Shown here one piece after another: positions 1 to 8,528 of a stretch of 64,000 bases of DNA. The stretch is from Nocardia bovistercoris (GTDB lineage: Bacteria > Actinomycetota > Actinomycetes > Mycobacteriales > Mycobacteriaceae). Made by a program: the position numbers and the translations under genes. Within the stretch, counting starts at the first letter, position 1; each line of letters begins with the position of its first letter. The notes under the pieces were generated by a model, which made no database searches, was not told the origin of the DNA, and saw only the letters and a program-made list of their open reading frames with translations. The stretch covers positions 496,001 through 560,000 of the forward strand of contig NZ_JADMLG010000002.1 of the NCBI RefSeq assembly GCF_015674855.1, in the 5' to 3' direction.

Positions 1-13
1 GGAAACCGGTGCC

Positions 14-721
14 GTGCCGGAATCCCGGCCCGCCGAGTCCACCGAATACGCCACGCTGCCCGAGCGCGTCCCCGCCTTCGAAGACGGCGACCTCATCTCC
101 GCCGAGTCCACCCCCACCGACTCCGCCCCCACCGATTCCGAGGAACTGACCGGCACCGCCGCCTTCGACGCGACCGGCGACCGCACCGCCATGCCGTCCT
201 GGGACGAGTTGGTGCGCGAGCACGCCGACCGCGTGTACCGACTCGCCTACCGCCTCTCCGGTGACGCGCAGGACGCCGAGGATCTCACCCAGGAGACCTT
301 CATCCGCGTCTTCCGCTCGCTGTCGAACTACCAGCCGGGCACCTTCGAGGGCTGGCTGCACCGCATCACCACCAACCTGTTCCTCGACATGGTGCGCAGG
401 CGCAACCGGATCAGGATGGAGGCGCTGCCGGAGGACTACGAGCGGGTGCCTGCCGACGGCCCAACGCCCGAGGACGCCTACCACGACGCCCGCCTCGATC
501 CCGACCTGCAATCCGCACTCGACTCGTTGGCGCCGGAATTCCGCGCCGCCGTCGTACTGTGTGACATCGAGGGCCTGTCCTACGAGGAGATCGGCGCGAC
601 GCTCGGGGTCAAACTCGGCACCGTGCGCAGTCGCATCCATCGTGGGCGTCAGGCACTGCGCGACTACCTTGCGCATAATGGATCACAGCAGCGGTTCGCC
701 GCTGACGCGAATTTCGGGTGA
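14..721 (+). CDS. sigE: ECF RNA polymerase sigma factor SigE
   Basis: This is an extracytoplasmic-function sigma factor that directs RNA polymerase to envelope-stress promoters. Region 2 lies near residues 65-130, with the run [19 protein letters not shown], and region 4 near 165-220, with the helix-turn-helix [20 protein letters not shown]. The first 55 residues are acidic and look disordered. The GTG at 14 is the first visible start, but the frame is open to the left edge, so the true start may lie outside the window. It is followed by rseA, htrA and tatB, the same order as M. tuberculosis Rv1221-Rv1224, which supports SigE rather than another ECF factor. Confidence 0.93.
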   Translation: MPESRPAESTEYATLPERVPAFEDGDLISAESTPTDSAPTDSEELTGTAAFDATGDRTAMPSWDELVREHADRVYRLAYRLSGDAQDAEDLTQETFIRVFRSLSNYQPGTFEGWLHRITTNLFLDMVRRRNRIRMEALPEDYERVPADGPTPEDAYHDARLDPDLQSALDSLAPEFRAAVVLCDIEGLSYEEIGATLGVKLGTVRSRIHRGRQALRDYLAHNGSQQRFAADANFG

Positions 722-795
722 TACCACCGTCCCCGTGGCGGTCGGCGGCGCCCGTTCGGGTGGATGATGTCGGTCGTCGGAAGGGTGAGCACCGC

Positions 796-1185
796 ATGAG
801 TGGCGAGTCCAGCACGTCCGGTCGTTCGCCGCGGTTCCGTCCCACCGAGCATCTGGCCAGTGAGGCCGTCGCCGCGTATGTGGACGGGGAGCTGCGGATG
901 AACGCCTACCTTCGTGCCGCCCAACATCTTTCCCTCTGCCCCGAATGCGCGGCGGAGGTCGACGCGCAGCAGCAGGCGCGTATCGCGTTGCGCCAGTCCG
1001 GTCAGGTGTCGATTCCCACCGGCCTGCACGACAGCCTCACCCGCATCCCGCTGGCCGAGTTGCCCGGCGCGGGCACCGAGTTGCCCGGGCGCGCCCCGCA
1101 CGCGAACCCACGCAACGAGGCCGTTCTCGGATTTCTGACCGATTCGTTCACCGCGACCCGGTGGACCATGTGGTGGCGCAAGTAG
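796..1185 (+). CDS. rseA: Anti-sigma-E factor RseA (zinc-binding ZAS type)
   Basis: A 129-residue predicted anti-sigma factor that would hold SigE inactive in the cytoplasm. The zinc-binding anti-sigma signature HxxxCxxC is visible as HLSLCPEC near residues 44-51. No membrane segment is seen, so it is a soluble ZAS-type protein. I chose the ATG at 796 because it starts a normal-length protein; the frame could also open at 718, but that would put unconserved-looking sequence in front. It sits between sigE and htrA, 10 nt ahead of htrA. In mycobacteria RseA is released by kinase-dependent phosphorylation and proteolysis; nothing in this sequence tests that. Confidence 0.88.
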   Translation: MSGESSTSGRSPRFRPTEHLASEAVAAYVDGELRMNAYLRAAQHLSLCPECAAEVDAQQQARIALRQSGQVSIPTGLHDSLTRIPLAELPGAGTELPGRAPHANPRNEAVLGFLTDSFTATRWTMWWRK

Positions 1186-1195
1186 AGTTCAGCGC

Positions 1196-2773
1196 GTGAC
1201 CACCGAATCACCGAACACCGGACCTGTGTCTGACGCGCCCGCCGTGTCCGATATGCCCGCAGCGGGCGACACCCCCGATTCGGCGGCCAACGGGGGAAAT
1301 CTGAGACCGTCGGACGCGCCCGTACTCGGGCCGCGCCCGGTCTATCGCCCCGAGGTCGATCCGCATACCGCCACCGCCTTCGGCCGTCCCGCGGGCCAGA
1401 CCGGTTCCTTCGACGCGCGCCCCGCCTCGCGCGCCGGTTCCGGCATCGCACCGCTCGGCCCGGAGTCGCAGCAGCGCCCGCCGGACGCGGTGCTCGCCGA
1501 GGCGTTCGGCCGTCCCGCCGGTTCCACCGAACTGCTCCAGCGCGATCCCGACGCCGAGGATGCCGCCGCCGCGATCGCGGGTCCGCCCGATCCGTGGCGC
1601 GATCCGAATTCCGCCGCGCGGCTCGGCGCGCCCGCGGTGGCGACGCCGGTCGCGCAACCGCTGCCGCAGTCGCGCAAGCTCACCGCGCGCGAAGTGCTCT
1701 TCGGTACGCGGGTGGCGCCCAAGGCGCTGGCCGTGCTGGCCGCGGTGGCGTTGGCCATCGGCCTGATCGGCGGTCTGGTCGGCAGGCTCACCGCGGAGGC
1801 GACGACCACGCTCACCTCACGCAAGGTCACCTTGCAGCAGTCCGGCGACACCGAGCGCCCGCACGGGCTGATCTCACAGGTCGCCAATGCCGTACTGCCG
1901 TCGGTGGTTTCGATCCGGGTCACAGTCGGCGAGAGCGGCGCGACCGGTTCCGGCGTCGTCATCGACGGCACGGGCTACGTGGTGACCAACAATCACGTGG
2001 TCTCGATGGCCGCGCAGGACAAGAGCGGCAAGGCCGCGATCCAGGTGACCTTCTCCGACGGCTCCCGCGTGCCCGCCAATATCGTGGGCCGCGACCCGAA
2101 GACCGATCTCGCGGTGCTCAAGGTCGATGTGAAGAACCTCACGGTCGCGAAGTTGGGCAAGTCCGCCGACGTCCAGGTCGGCGACGACGTGCTCGCCATC
2201 GGCTCACCGCTCGGACTGAGCAAGACCGTCACCTCCGGCATCGTCAGCGCGCTGCACCGCCCGGTGAAGTTGCAGGGCGAGGGCAGCGACACCAACGCGG
2301 TGATCGACGCGGTGCAGACCGACGCCTCCATCAATCCGGGTAATTCCGGTGGCGCGCTGGTGGATATGGAAGGCCGGGTCATCGGCATCAACACCGCGAT
2401 CCGCAGCGAGACCGGCGGTTCGGTGGGTCTCGGCTTCGCCATCCCGGTCGACGTGATGACCGAGGTCGCGCAGACATTGATCCGCGACGGCCAGATGCAC
2501 CATCCGACCATAGGTCTGAGCGTGCGCACCAAGACCGTCGCGAACGAGGTCATGAGCGGCGCGGTGGTGGCCGATGTGCGCGACGGTGGACCCGCGGCGC
2601 GGGCGGGCATCGTCGAAGGCGACATCATCGTCCAGATCGGGGATCGCCCGGTGACCAGTTCGGAGGAGTTCACCGTCGCCGAGCAGTTGCAGGACATCGG
2701 CAAGTCGGTGACGGTGCAGGTGATCCGGGACGGCCGCCGCGTCGACATCCCGGTGACCTTCGAATCCGACTGA
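1196..2773 (+). CDS. htrA: Membrane-anchored HtrA/DegP-family serine protease
   Basis: A 525-residue envelope quality-control protease. The first ~175 residues are proline- and acid-rich and probably cytoplasmic and disordered. One membrane segment follows at about 177-199. The extracytoplasmic trypsin-like domain carries the triad His267 (TNNHVV), Asp304 (KTDLAVLKV) and Ser384 (NPGNSGGAL). A PDZ domain fills the C-terminus, ending in GRRVDIPVTF. The start is a GTG 10 nt after the rseA stop, so sigE-rseA-htrA probably form one operon. By synteny it corresponds to mycobacterial HtrA (Rv1223). The long unstructured N-terminus is typical of actinobacterial HtrA proteins and varies between genera. 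Confidence 0.93.
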   Translation: MTTESPNTGPVSDAPAVSDMPAAGDTPDSAANGGNLRPSDAPVLGPRPVYRPEVDPHTATAFGRPAGQTGSFDARPASRAGSGIAPLGPESQQRPPDAVLAEAFGRPAGSTELLQRDPDAEDAAAAIAGPPDPWRDPNSAARLGAPAVATPVAQPLPQSRKLTAREVLFGTRVAPKALAVLAAVALAIGLIGGLVGRLTAEATTTLTSRKVTLQQSGDTERPHGLISQVANAVLPSVVSIRVTVGESGATGSGVVIDGTGYVVTNNHVVSMAAQDKSGKAAIQVTFSDGSRVPANIVGRDPKTDLAVLKVDVKNLTVAKLGKSADVQVGDDVLAIGSPLGLSKTVTSGIVSALHRPVKLQGEGSDTNAVIDAVQTDASINPGNSGGALVDMEGRVIGINTAIRSETGGSVGLGFAIPVDVMTEVAQTLIRDGQMHHPTIGLSVRTKTVANEVMSGAVVADVRDGGPAARAGIVEGDIIVQIGDRPVTSSEEFTVAEQLQDIGKSVTVQVIRDGRRVDIPVTFESD

Positions 2774-2830
2774 GCCCATCGGCAATCCAGCAGCGATCCG
2801 ACCGCGAATTGTCGGCGGACCGGAAGCGCC

Positions 2831-2858
2831 CGCGCGGGTGCGGAACTCGACCCGCGCG
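2831..2858 (+). terminator. Hairpin between htrA and tatB
   Basis: A perfect 9-bp stem (CGCGCGGGT at 2831-2839 paired with ACCCGCGCG at 2850-2858) with a 10-nt loop lies 57 nt after the htrA stop. There is no T-run, as is usual in high-GC actinobacteria. It suggests that tatB has its own promoter or is reached by read-through. Confidence 0.5.
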
Positions 2859-2954
2859 TCGGCGTGGCTTTCCCGGTGGTCGGCGGCGTGCTCACCGGCT
2901 GTCACCGAAAGCGGAGGCCGAGAAGTCCCGGCTCGGCTGCGGTAGCCTGGTCTG

Positions 2955-3371
2955 GTGTTCAGCAATGTCGGTTGGAGCGAGATGATGATCTTGCTCGTGG
3001 CCGCCCTCGTCATTCTCGGCCCGGAGCGGCTGCCGGGAGCCGTGCGCTGGACCACGCGCAGTCTGCGTCAGGTGCGCGACTACGCGAGCGGGGCAACGGC
3101 GCAGTTGAAGCAGGATCTCGGCCCCGAATTCGAGGAGCTGCGCAAGCCTCTGGCCGACCTCAACGAGCTGCGCACCATGTCGCCGCGCACGGTGCTCACC
3201 AAACATCTGCTCAACGGTGACGATTCGGTGTTCCGCGAGCTCGACAAGGCGCTGCCGGCCAAGGAGGACCTGTTCGGCACGGCGAGCGGCATGCCGGACT
3301 ATCCGATGCCGAAGCTCGAGAAGCCGCTGGAACGCAACGAGCGCCCGCCGATCGATACCGACGCAACCTGA
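2955..3371 (+). CDS. tatB: Sec-independent translocase subunit TatB
   Basis: A 138-residue subunit of the twin-arginine translocase, which exports folded proteins bearing RR signal peptides. The N-terminus has the classic layout: a short hydrophobic helix (residues ~8-22), the ILGPERLPG hinge, then an amphipathic helix and a charged tail. The GTG at 2955 places the helix at the very N-terminus, as required in this family. It follows htrA as in mycobacteria (Rv1224). A likely client in this window is the DUF1906 protein at 42243-42950, which has an RR signal. Confidence 0.92.
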   Translation: MFSNVGWSEMMILLVAALVILGPERLPGAVRWTTRSLRQVRDYASGATAQLKQDLGPEFEELRKPLADLNELRTMSPRTVLTKHLLNGDDSVFRELDKALPAKEDLFGTASGMPDYPMPKLEKPLERNERPPIDTDAT

Positions 3372-3530
3372 GGCGGTCCCGGCCTTTCCGACCGGGTGCG
3401 AGACGGCCGAATCGAGCCCGGAAAACACCACTGAGAAGCGCGGACAGCCGAAACAGACTGGGCTGTCGAAAAGTTCACGGTGTCAAGTAGGCTAGACCCC
3501 TGACGGTGTCCAGCTGTCTAGACTTCGCAC

Positions 3531-4391
3531 ATGTCGGCCGATGACGTGGCGCGAGTCTTCGCGATCGAGGACAAAGTCGAAAGACTCAAAGCGGCCACCG
3601 ACGGGGTGGCGGCGGCGCAACAGACGATCAATGAACTAACCCGGATCCGCAGGGCGGTCATCAGGGAACTACACGCCGAGGGCTGGACCTTCGCCAGAAT
3701 CGGCGCCGCCGCGGGGCTCTCCCGCGCGCGCATCCATCAGGTGAGCACCCAGGGCCCGGCACCCGAAGGGCTGTTCTTCGGGCACGGCACCCTGACGGTG
3801 CTGGTACCGGAGATCCGCGCCGGGCGCATACTCGGCGCACCCGACCCGAACGCGGGCACCCGGCTGGTCGAGCTGCTGCGCGAGCTCGGCTTCACCGCGA
3901 CCGTGGAAACCTTCCTGCCAGGGCGGCCCATCGACCTGAACCGCGACGGCCTCATCGCCGTCGGCGGGCCGGAACTGTCGCCGAGCCTGCGCCAGCTCAT
4001 CGCCGCCGATCCTCGGCTGCGGCGCGCGGTGACCAGGGCGGGCGACGCGCGGCGCGGGATCGAGGACAGGGCGGCCCGGCGCGTCTACCGGCCCGGCGGC
4101 CCCGAACCGCACGACATCGCCTACCTGGCCCGGCTGCCGCGCCCCGACGGGCGCGGCACCTGTCTGCTCATCGACGGACTGCACCCGCCGGGTTCGCTCG
4201 GGGCCATCCGACTGCTCGCGACCCGGTTGGCCACGCTGCACGAACGCGCGGCCAACCACCTGTTCTCGGTGCTCATCGCGGTCCGCTACGACCGCGCCAC
4301 CGGCGAGCCCGTCGACGCGGACCTGTTGACCCCGGTATACCGCCACGATTCGAGCGATACGCGCTCGGCGGCGCCGCGCACCCGACGCTGA
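3531..4391 (+). CDS. Helix-turn-helix protein of unknown function
   Basis: A 286-residue protein. Residues 30-75 form a coiled stretch followed by a sigma-region-4-like helix-turn-helix (WTFARIGAAAGLSRARIHQ), so DNA binding is likely. The C-terminal ~200 residues, containing motifs such as LLRELGFTATVETFLPG and AVGGPELSPSL, are not recognised; they look like a mixed alpha/beta sensor or effector domain, which is inference only. The upstream 160 nt hold a GTCTAGAC palindrome just before the start that could be an operator. It has no obvious operon partner. Confidence 0.7.
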   Translation: MSADDVARVFAIEDKVERLKAATDGVAAAQQTINELTRIRRAVIRELHAEGWTFARIGAAAGLSRARIHQVSTQGPAPEGLFFGHGTLTVLVPEIRAGRILGAPDPNAGTRLVELLRELGFTATVETFLPGRPIDLNRDGLIAVGGPELSPSLRQLIAADPRLRRAVTRAGDARRGIEDRAARRVYRPGGPEPHDIAYLARLPRPDGRGTCLLIDGLHPPGSLGAIRLLATRLATLHERAANHLFSVLIAVRYDRATGEPVDADLLTPVYRHDSSDTRSAAPRTRR

Positions 4392-4666
4392 ACCGGTCGG
4401 TCGGGTGCCGAATCCCGCCGCGCGCCAAGGCGATAGCCCTCTCGCTCCGCGCTATGCGAGAGGGTAGCCAGCTCTCCCGATACACCGAGTTCACCCCGCT
4501 ACGGATGTACCGAAACCTCGATGTGGTGCAGTTCACTACCTCCCGCCGCGCCGCCTGTTTGCGACTGCGTATAGATTGCTAGTTGATAACTATTGGCGTG
4601 AGCAAGTGTGCGCGCGGCGGATCGGACCGCTGCCGCACTGTCCGACAACCCTCTCGGGAGGCCGTT

Positions 4667-4915
4667 GTGAACCTCGTCGTCGTCATCGGTGTTGTCCTCT
4701 TCATCGCGGGCGTCGCGGTCGTCGTCGCGGGCTTCCTGCGCCGCTCCGGGGCGAATCACCACCTGACCGTGGCCGATATCCAGGCCAGACTGGCCAGCGA
4801 GGAGGATCTCGACACGATCACCGATCGCGCCGTCGGCCGTACGTCCGCCTCGCTACGCGGGCCGCGGCCGGTTACGCGGCCCGGAGCAGGCATATCCCGC
4901 CCCGCTATTTCCTGA
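4667..4915 (+). CDS. Small single-pass membrane protein, unknown function
   Basis: An 82-residue protein with one strong N-terminal membrane helix (NLVVVIGVVLFIAGVAVVVA) followed by a hydrophilic tail with an acidic patch (ASEEDLDTITD). The GTG at 4667 is preferred because a GGGAGG Shine-Dalgarno element stands 6 nt upstream and the helix then begins at residue 2; a longer in-frame start at 4583 would add a non-hydrophobic leader. The family is not recognised. It is flanked by two intergenic stretches of about 270 nt in which I see nothing else coding. Confidence 0.6.
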   Translation: MNLVVVIGVVLFIAGVAVVVAGFLRRSGANHHLTVADIQARLASEEDLDTITDRAVGRTSASLRGPRPVTRPGAGISRPAIS

Positions 4916-5180
4916 GCTCATCGCGATATTCCGGGTCGTCACGATGCCGGTGGGTCGTCATGGTCCGCTGAGTAGCCGCAGCCTTCCGTGGCCTCGCGGC
5001 CAGGGCACCGCGATTTCGCGGGCACCGCGACTTCGGGCCGTACGGGGCGCCGTGACTTGTCCGGCACTCGCGAATCAGACGCCACGCCGAATGTCGCCCT
5101 GCTAGCTACGCTCGAGGTGTCGGCGATACCGGATGTGCCGCCGATCCCGTGCGTGGGGACGCGGTCGAACGAGGAGCGGT

Positions 5181-6371
5181 GTGGTGCGCGAGCTGCTCGA
5201 TCAGCTCATGACTTTGATCACGAACGAACCGGTCGCTCTGGCCCGAGTGGTCGAAACGACCGGCGCCGGACCGCGCCTGCCCGGCGCCGCCATGATCGTG
5301 ACGAACTCCGGGACCGTCCTCGGATCACTGTCGGGCGGATGCGTCGAGGCGGCGGTCATCGAATCGGCGCGCACCGCACTCGCGGAAGCAGGCGCCACCC
5401 TCGACCGATTCGATGACACGGGCGAGGACGAATTCGCGATCGGCCTCCCCTGCGGCGGCGAGATGACGGTCTTCGTAGAACGCGTCGACCGCGCACACCT
5501 ACCCCTGCTCCACGAGTTGCGCGACACCGTCGCATCGGGACACCCCATCGCCCTCGCGACCACACTGACCGAACGCCCCGACTGGACGCTGCTGCGCCCC
5601 GGCGAGGACGTGCCGTGGCACGGCGTCGACCGCGACGCCCGCGCCCTGCTGCGCGCCGGGCGCAGCGGACTGGTCGGAGGTGGACTCGCGGCTGATCCTG
5701 TCGGCAGCGGGCCCTTCGGCGGGGTCCCGGCCGGTGAACCCGGCACCGATGAACCGGTCGATCGCCTCTTCGGCGGCGGACTGATCAGCAATGGACCTTT
5801 CGGCGAGCAGGCCGAGCGACCGCGTCCGCTGACGTTCGTGCACTCCTTCGCCACACCGCCGAGGATGATCCTCACCGGCGCCAACGACTTCGTCCGCGCG
5901 CTGAGCCGGACGGGCGGCGACCTCGGCTACCGGGTCACGGTGGTCGATGCCCGCGCGACCTTCGCGACTCGAGCCCGCTTCCCCGCCGCTCACCAGGTGG
6001 TCGTGGACTGGCCGCACCGCTATTTCGAAGCCGAGCTGGCCGAAGGCAGGCTGGATTCGCGGACCGTGGTGTGCGTGATGTCACACGACGACAAGTTCGA
6101 CGTGCCGATGCTCGCGGCCGCACTGCCTCGCGACCTGACCTTCGTCGGCGCCATCGGCTCCCGCCGCACCCACGCCGCACGCCTCGCGCTCCTACGCGCC
6201 GCCGGTGTCGGGGAAGACGCACTGCGCCGCCTCCGCAGCCCACTCGGCCTCGACCTCAACGCACGCACCCCCGAGGAGACCGCGATATCCATCGCGGCGC
6301 ACATCCTCGCGGTCCGCGACGGAGGTTCGGGCCGTCCGCTCGAACACCTCGAAGGCCCGATCCACCGCTGA
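5181..6371 (+). CDS. XdhC/CoxI-family protein
   Basis: A 396-residue protein of the XdhC/CoxI family, whose members help insert or mature the sulfurated molybdenum cofactor of xanthine dehydrogenase-type enzymes. The N-terminal XdhC_CoxI domain shows the typical LGSLSGGCVEAAV motif near residues 50-62, and the C-terminal Rossmann-like XdhC_C domain includes FVGAIGSRRTHAAR and DLNARTPEETAISIAAHI. A glycine/proline-rich insert of about 50 residues separates the two. The GTG at 5181 has GAGGAG upstream. No molybdenum hydroxylase gene is nearby, so the client enzyme must lie elsewhere or the role differs. Confidence 0.85.
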   Translation: MVRELLDQLMTLITNEPVALARVVETTGAGPRLPGAAMIVTNSGTVLGSLSGGCVEAAVIESARTALAEAGATLDRFDDTGEDEFAIGLPCGGEMTVFVERVDRAHLPLLHELRDTVASGHPIALATTLTERPDWTLLRPGEDVPWHGVDRDARALLRAGRSGLVGGGLAADPVGSGPFGGVPAGEPGTDEPVDRLFGGGLISNGPFGEQAERPRPLTFVHSFATPPRMILTGANDFVRALSRTGGDLGYRVTVVDARATFATRARFPAAHQVVVDWPHRYFEAELAEGRLDSRTVVCVMSHDDKFDVPMLAAALPRDLTFVGAIGSRRTHAARLALLRAAGVGEDALRRLRSPLGLDLNARTPEETAISIAAHILAVRDGGSGRPLEHLEGPIHR

Positions 6372-6554
6372 GAGGCCTGACCGTCCACGGACGGCGCCTG
6401 ATCTATCGCCGGAGCGGACGATCCGCCATCGAAGACCCGACCCGCGGTCGAGTGCCCGACGCACCGCTGAGATCGCGGGTCGCGGAGAGGCGACGGCGGG
6501 CGGTTCGATGCGCACCCGAATCCGGTTGGCGTGCGTGTCGGTACAGTCGTGCAC

Positions 6555-7439
6555 ATGTTCAGCTCCACCGCCGTGCCCCTTCCCACGTTGTGCGGCAAAC
6601 CGGTGGCGACGGACCGGGCACTGGTGATGGCGATCGTGAACCGCACGCCCGACTCCTTCTACGACCGCGGCGCGACCTTCGGCGATTCGGCGGCGATGGA
6701 CGCGGTGGCGCGGGCGGTGGACGAGGGCACGGATCTGGTCGACATCGGCGGGGTCAAGGCCGGGCCGGGCGATCACGTCGACGCCGCCGAGGAGTCGCGG
6801 CGGGTGCTGCCGTTCGTCGCGGCCATTCGGGAGAAGTATCCGGACCTGCTGATCAGCATCGATACGTGGCGGTCCGAGGTGGCGCGGGCCGCGGTCGCGG
6901 CGGGCGCCGACCTGATCAACGACACGTGGGCGGGCGCGGATCCCGAGCTGGTCCCGGTGGCCGCGGAACTCGGCGCGGGGATCGTGTGCAGTCACACCGG
7001 TGGCGCGATACCGCGCACGCGCCCGCATCGGGTCCGCTACGCCGATGTGGTGGCGGAGGTGACCGAGACGGTGGTGCGCGCCGCCGAGCGGGCGCGGGCG
7101 GCGGGTGTGCGCGCCGATTCGATCCTGATCGACCCGACGCACGACTTCGGCAAGAACACCTACCACGGACTCGCCCTGTTGCGCGGAGTCGACGTTCTTG
7201 TAAATACCGGATGGCCGGTGCTGATGGCACTGAGCAACAAGGATTTCATCGGGGAGACTTTAGGTGTCGATCTGTCCGAACGGTTGGAGGGCACGTTGGC
7301 GGCGACAGCGTGGTCGGCCGCGGCGGGAGCCCGTGTTTTCCGAGTTCACGAAGTCGCCGCGACCCGGCGGGTGGTGGACATGATCGCCGCGATCCAGGGC
7401 ATCCGGCCCCCCGCACGAACTCTGCGAGGTCTGGTATGA
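6555..7439 (+). CDS. folP2: Dihydropteroate synthase homologue FolP2
   Basis: A 294-residue TIM-barrel protein of the dihydropteroate synthase family, with the signature VNRTPDSFYDRG near residue 33 and the pterin-site run DPTHDFGKNT. In mycobacteria the second copy, FolP2, stands directly upstream of gpgS and has been reported to lack dihydropteroate synthase activity; the same gene order here makes FolP2 rather than FolP1 the better name. Its stop overlaps the gpgS start (ATGA), so the two are translationally coupled and may share a role in methylglucose lipopolysaccharide synthesis or its regulation, which is inference. Confidence 0.88.
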   Translation: MFSSTAVPLPTLCGKPVATDRALVMAIVNRTPDSFYDRGATFGDSAAMDAVARAVDEGTDLVDIGGVKAGPGDHVDAAEESRRVLPFVAAIREKYPDLLISIDTWRSEVARAAVAAGADLINDTWAGADPELVPVAAELGAGIVCSHTGGAIPRTRPHRVRYADVVAEVTETVVRAAERARAAGVRADSILIDPTHDFGKNTYHGLALLRGVDVLVNTGWPVLMALSNKDFIGETLGVDLSERLEGTLAATAWSAAAGARVFRVHEVAATRRVVDMIAAIQGIRPPARTLRGLV

Positions 7440-8371
7440 GCATCCACCGCGAACCCGCGTGGGCGACCACGAATACCTTCGACAATCCCGATTGGACGGT
7501 GGACGAACTCGTCGCCGCCAAGAACGGGCGCACCGTCTCGGTGGTGCTGCCCGCGCTCGACGAGGAACGCACCGTCGGCGATGTGGTGGCCAGCATCCGG
7601 CCGCTGCTCGGCACACTGGTGGACGAACTGGTCGTGCTCGACTCCGGTTCCACCGACGCCACCGCCGAACGCGCCGCCGCGGCGGGCGCCGAGGTCTTCA
7701 GCCGCGAACAGGCCGTGCCCGAACTCGAGCCCGCGCCGGGCAAGGGCGAGGTGCTGTGGCGTTCGCTGGCGGTGACCAGCGGCGACCTGATCGCCTTCGT
7801 CGATTCCGATCTCATCGATCCCGATCCGGCCTTCGTGCCGAAACTGCTCGGCCCGCTGCTGACGGTCGAGAACATGCACCTGGTGAAGGCGTACTACCGG
7901 CGTCCGCTGCGCCAGGGCGATTCGGTGGACGCGCACGGCGGCGGCCGGGTCACCGAACTGGTCGCGCGCCCGCTGCTCGCCGCGCTGCGCCCGGAGCTGT
8001 GTCACGTCCTGCAACCGCTCGGCGGCGAATACGCGGGCACGAGAGAACTGCTGACGTCGGTGCCGTTCGCCCCCGGCTACGGCGTCGAGATCGGCCTGCT
8101 GCTCGACACCTACGACCGTCTCGGCCTCGACGCCATCGGCCAGGTGAACCTCGGAGTGCGCACCCACCGCAACCGCCCGCTGGCCGACTTGGGCGTCATG
8201 AGCCGCCAGATCCTCGGCACGGTACTCGGCCGCAGCGGCGTCCATGACTCGGGCGCGGCACTGACCCAGTTCCCCCTGATCGGCGACGCGTTCACCGCGC
8301 ACAGCACCGAAGTGTCGCTCTCCGACCGCCCACCGATGAACACCCTGCGCCCGACCCGCGTAGCCGCCTGA
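7436..8371 (+). CDS. gpgS: Glucosyl-3-phosphoglycerate synthase
   Basis: A 311-residue GT-A retaining glycosyltransferase (family GT81) that transfers glucose from NDP-glucose to 3-phosphoglycerate, the first committed step of methylglucose lipopolysaccharide synthesis. The nucleotide-binding start VVLPALDEERTVG, the LDSGSTDAT run and the metal-binding DSD within FVDSDLIDPD are all present, as is the conserved GGEYAGTRELL segment. The start ATG overlaps the folP2 stop by 4 nt. Length and motifs match mycobacterial Rv1208. A strong terminator hairpin follows at once. Confidence 0.95.
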   Translation: MSIHREPAWATTNTFDNPDWTVDELVAAKNGRTVSVVLPALDEERTVGDVVASIRPLLGTLVDELVVLDSGSTDATAERAAAAGAEVFSREQAVPELEPAPGKGEVLWRSLAVTSGDLIAFVDSDLIDPDPAFVPKLLGPLLTVENMHLVKAYYRRPLRQGDSVDAHGGGRVTELVARPLLAALRPELCHVLQPLGGEYAGTRELLTSVPFAPGYGVEIGLLLDTYDRLGLDAIGQVNLGVRTHRNRPLADLGVMSRQILGTVLGRSGVHDSGAALTQFPLIGDAFTAHSTEVSLSDRPPMNTLRPTRVAA

Positions 8372-8374
8372 ACG

Positions 8375-8439
8375 CACGAGCGGGTCGACGCGACGACGTG
8401 CCCGAAGCCGCACGCGTCCGTCGACCTCGAGCGCTCGTG
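8375..8439. terminator. Large bidirectional terminator between gpgS and fadD6
   Basis: Two contiguous perfect 8-bp stems are visible: 8375-8382 pairs with 8432-8439 (CACGAGCG/CGCTCGTG) and 8383-8390 with 8419-8426 (GGTCGACG/CGTCGACC), separated by a 5-nt bulge on the 3' side. The element sits between two convergent genes and should stop transcription from both sides. Confidence 0.65.
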
Positions 8440-8528
8440 ACCACGACCGGTTGCCCATCGGCGGCCCCGCTTCGAGCAGGCGTCGGCCCGGCAATCGAGC
8501 ATCAGCCCATCGCGACGCCGCGCGATCC

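Noticed and set aside
6071..6570. In-frame upstream extension of gpgS through folP2
   Set aside because: The frame is open, but its upstream sequence is arginine-rich shadow translation of xdhC and folP2; the ATG at 7436 overlapping the folP2 stop gives the known family length.
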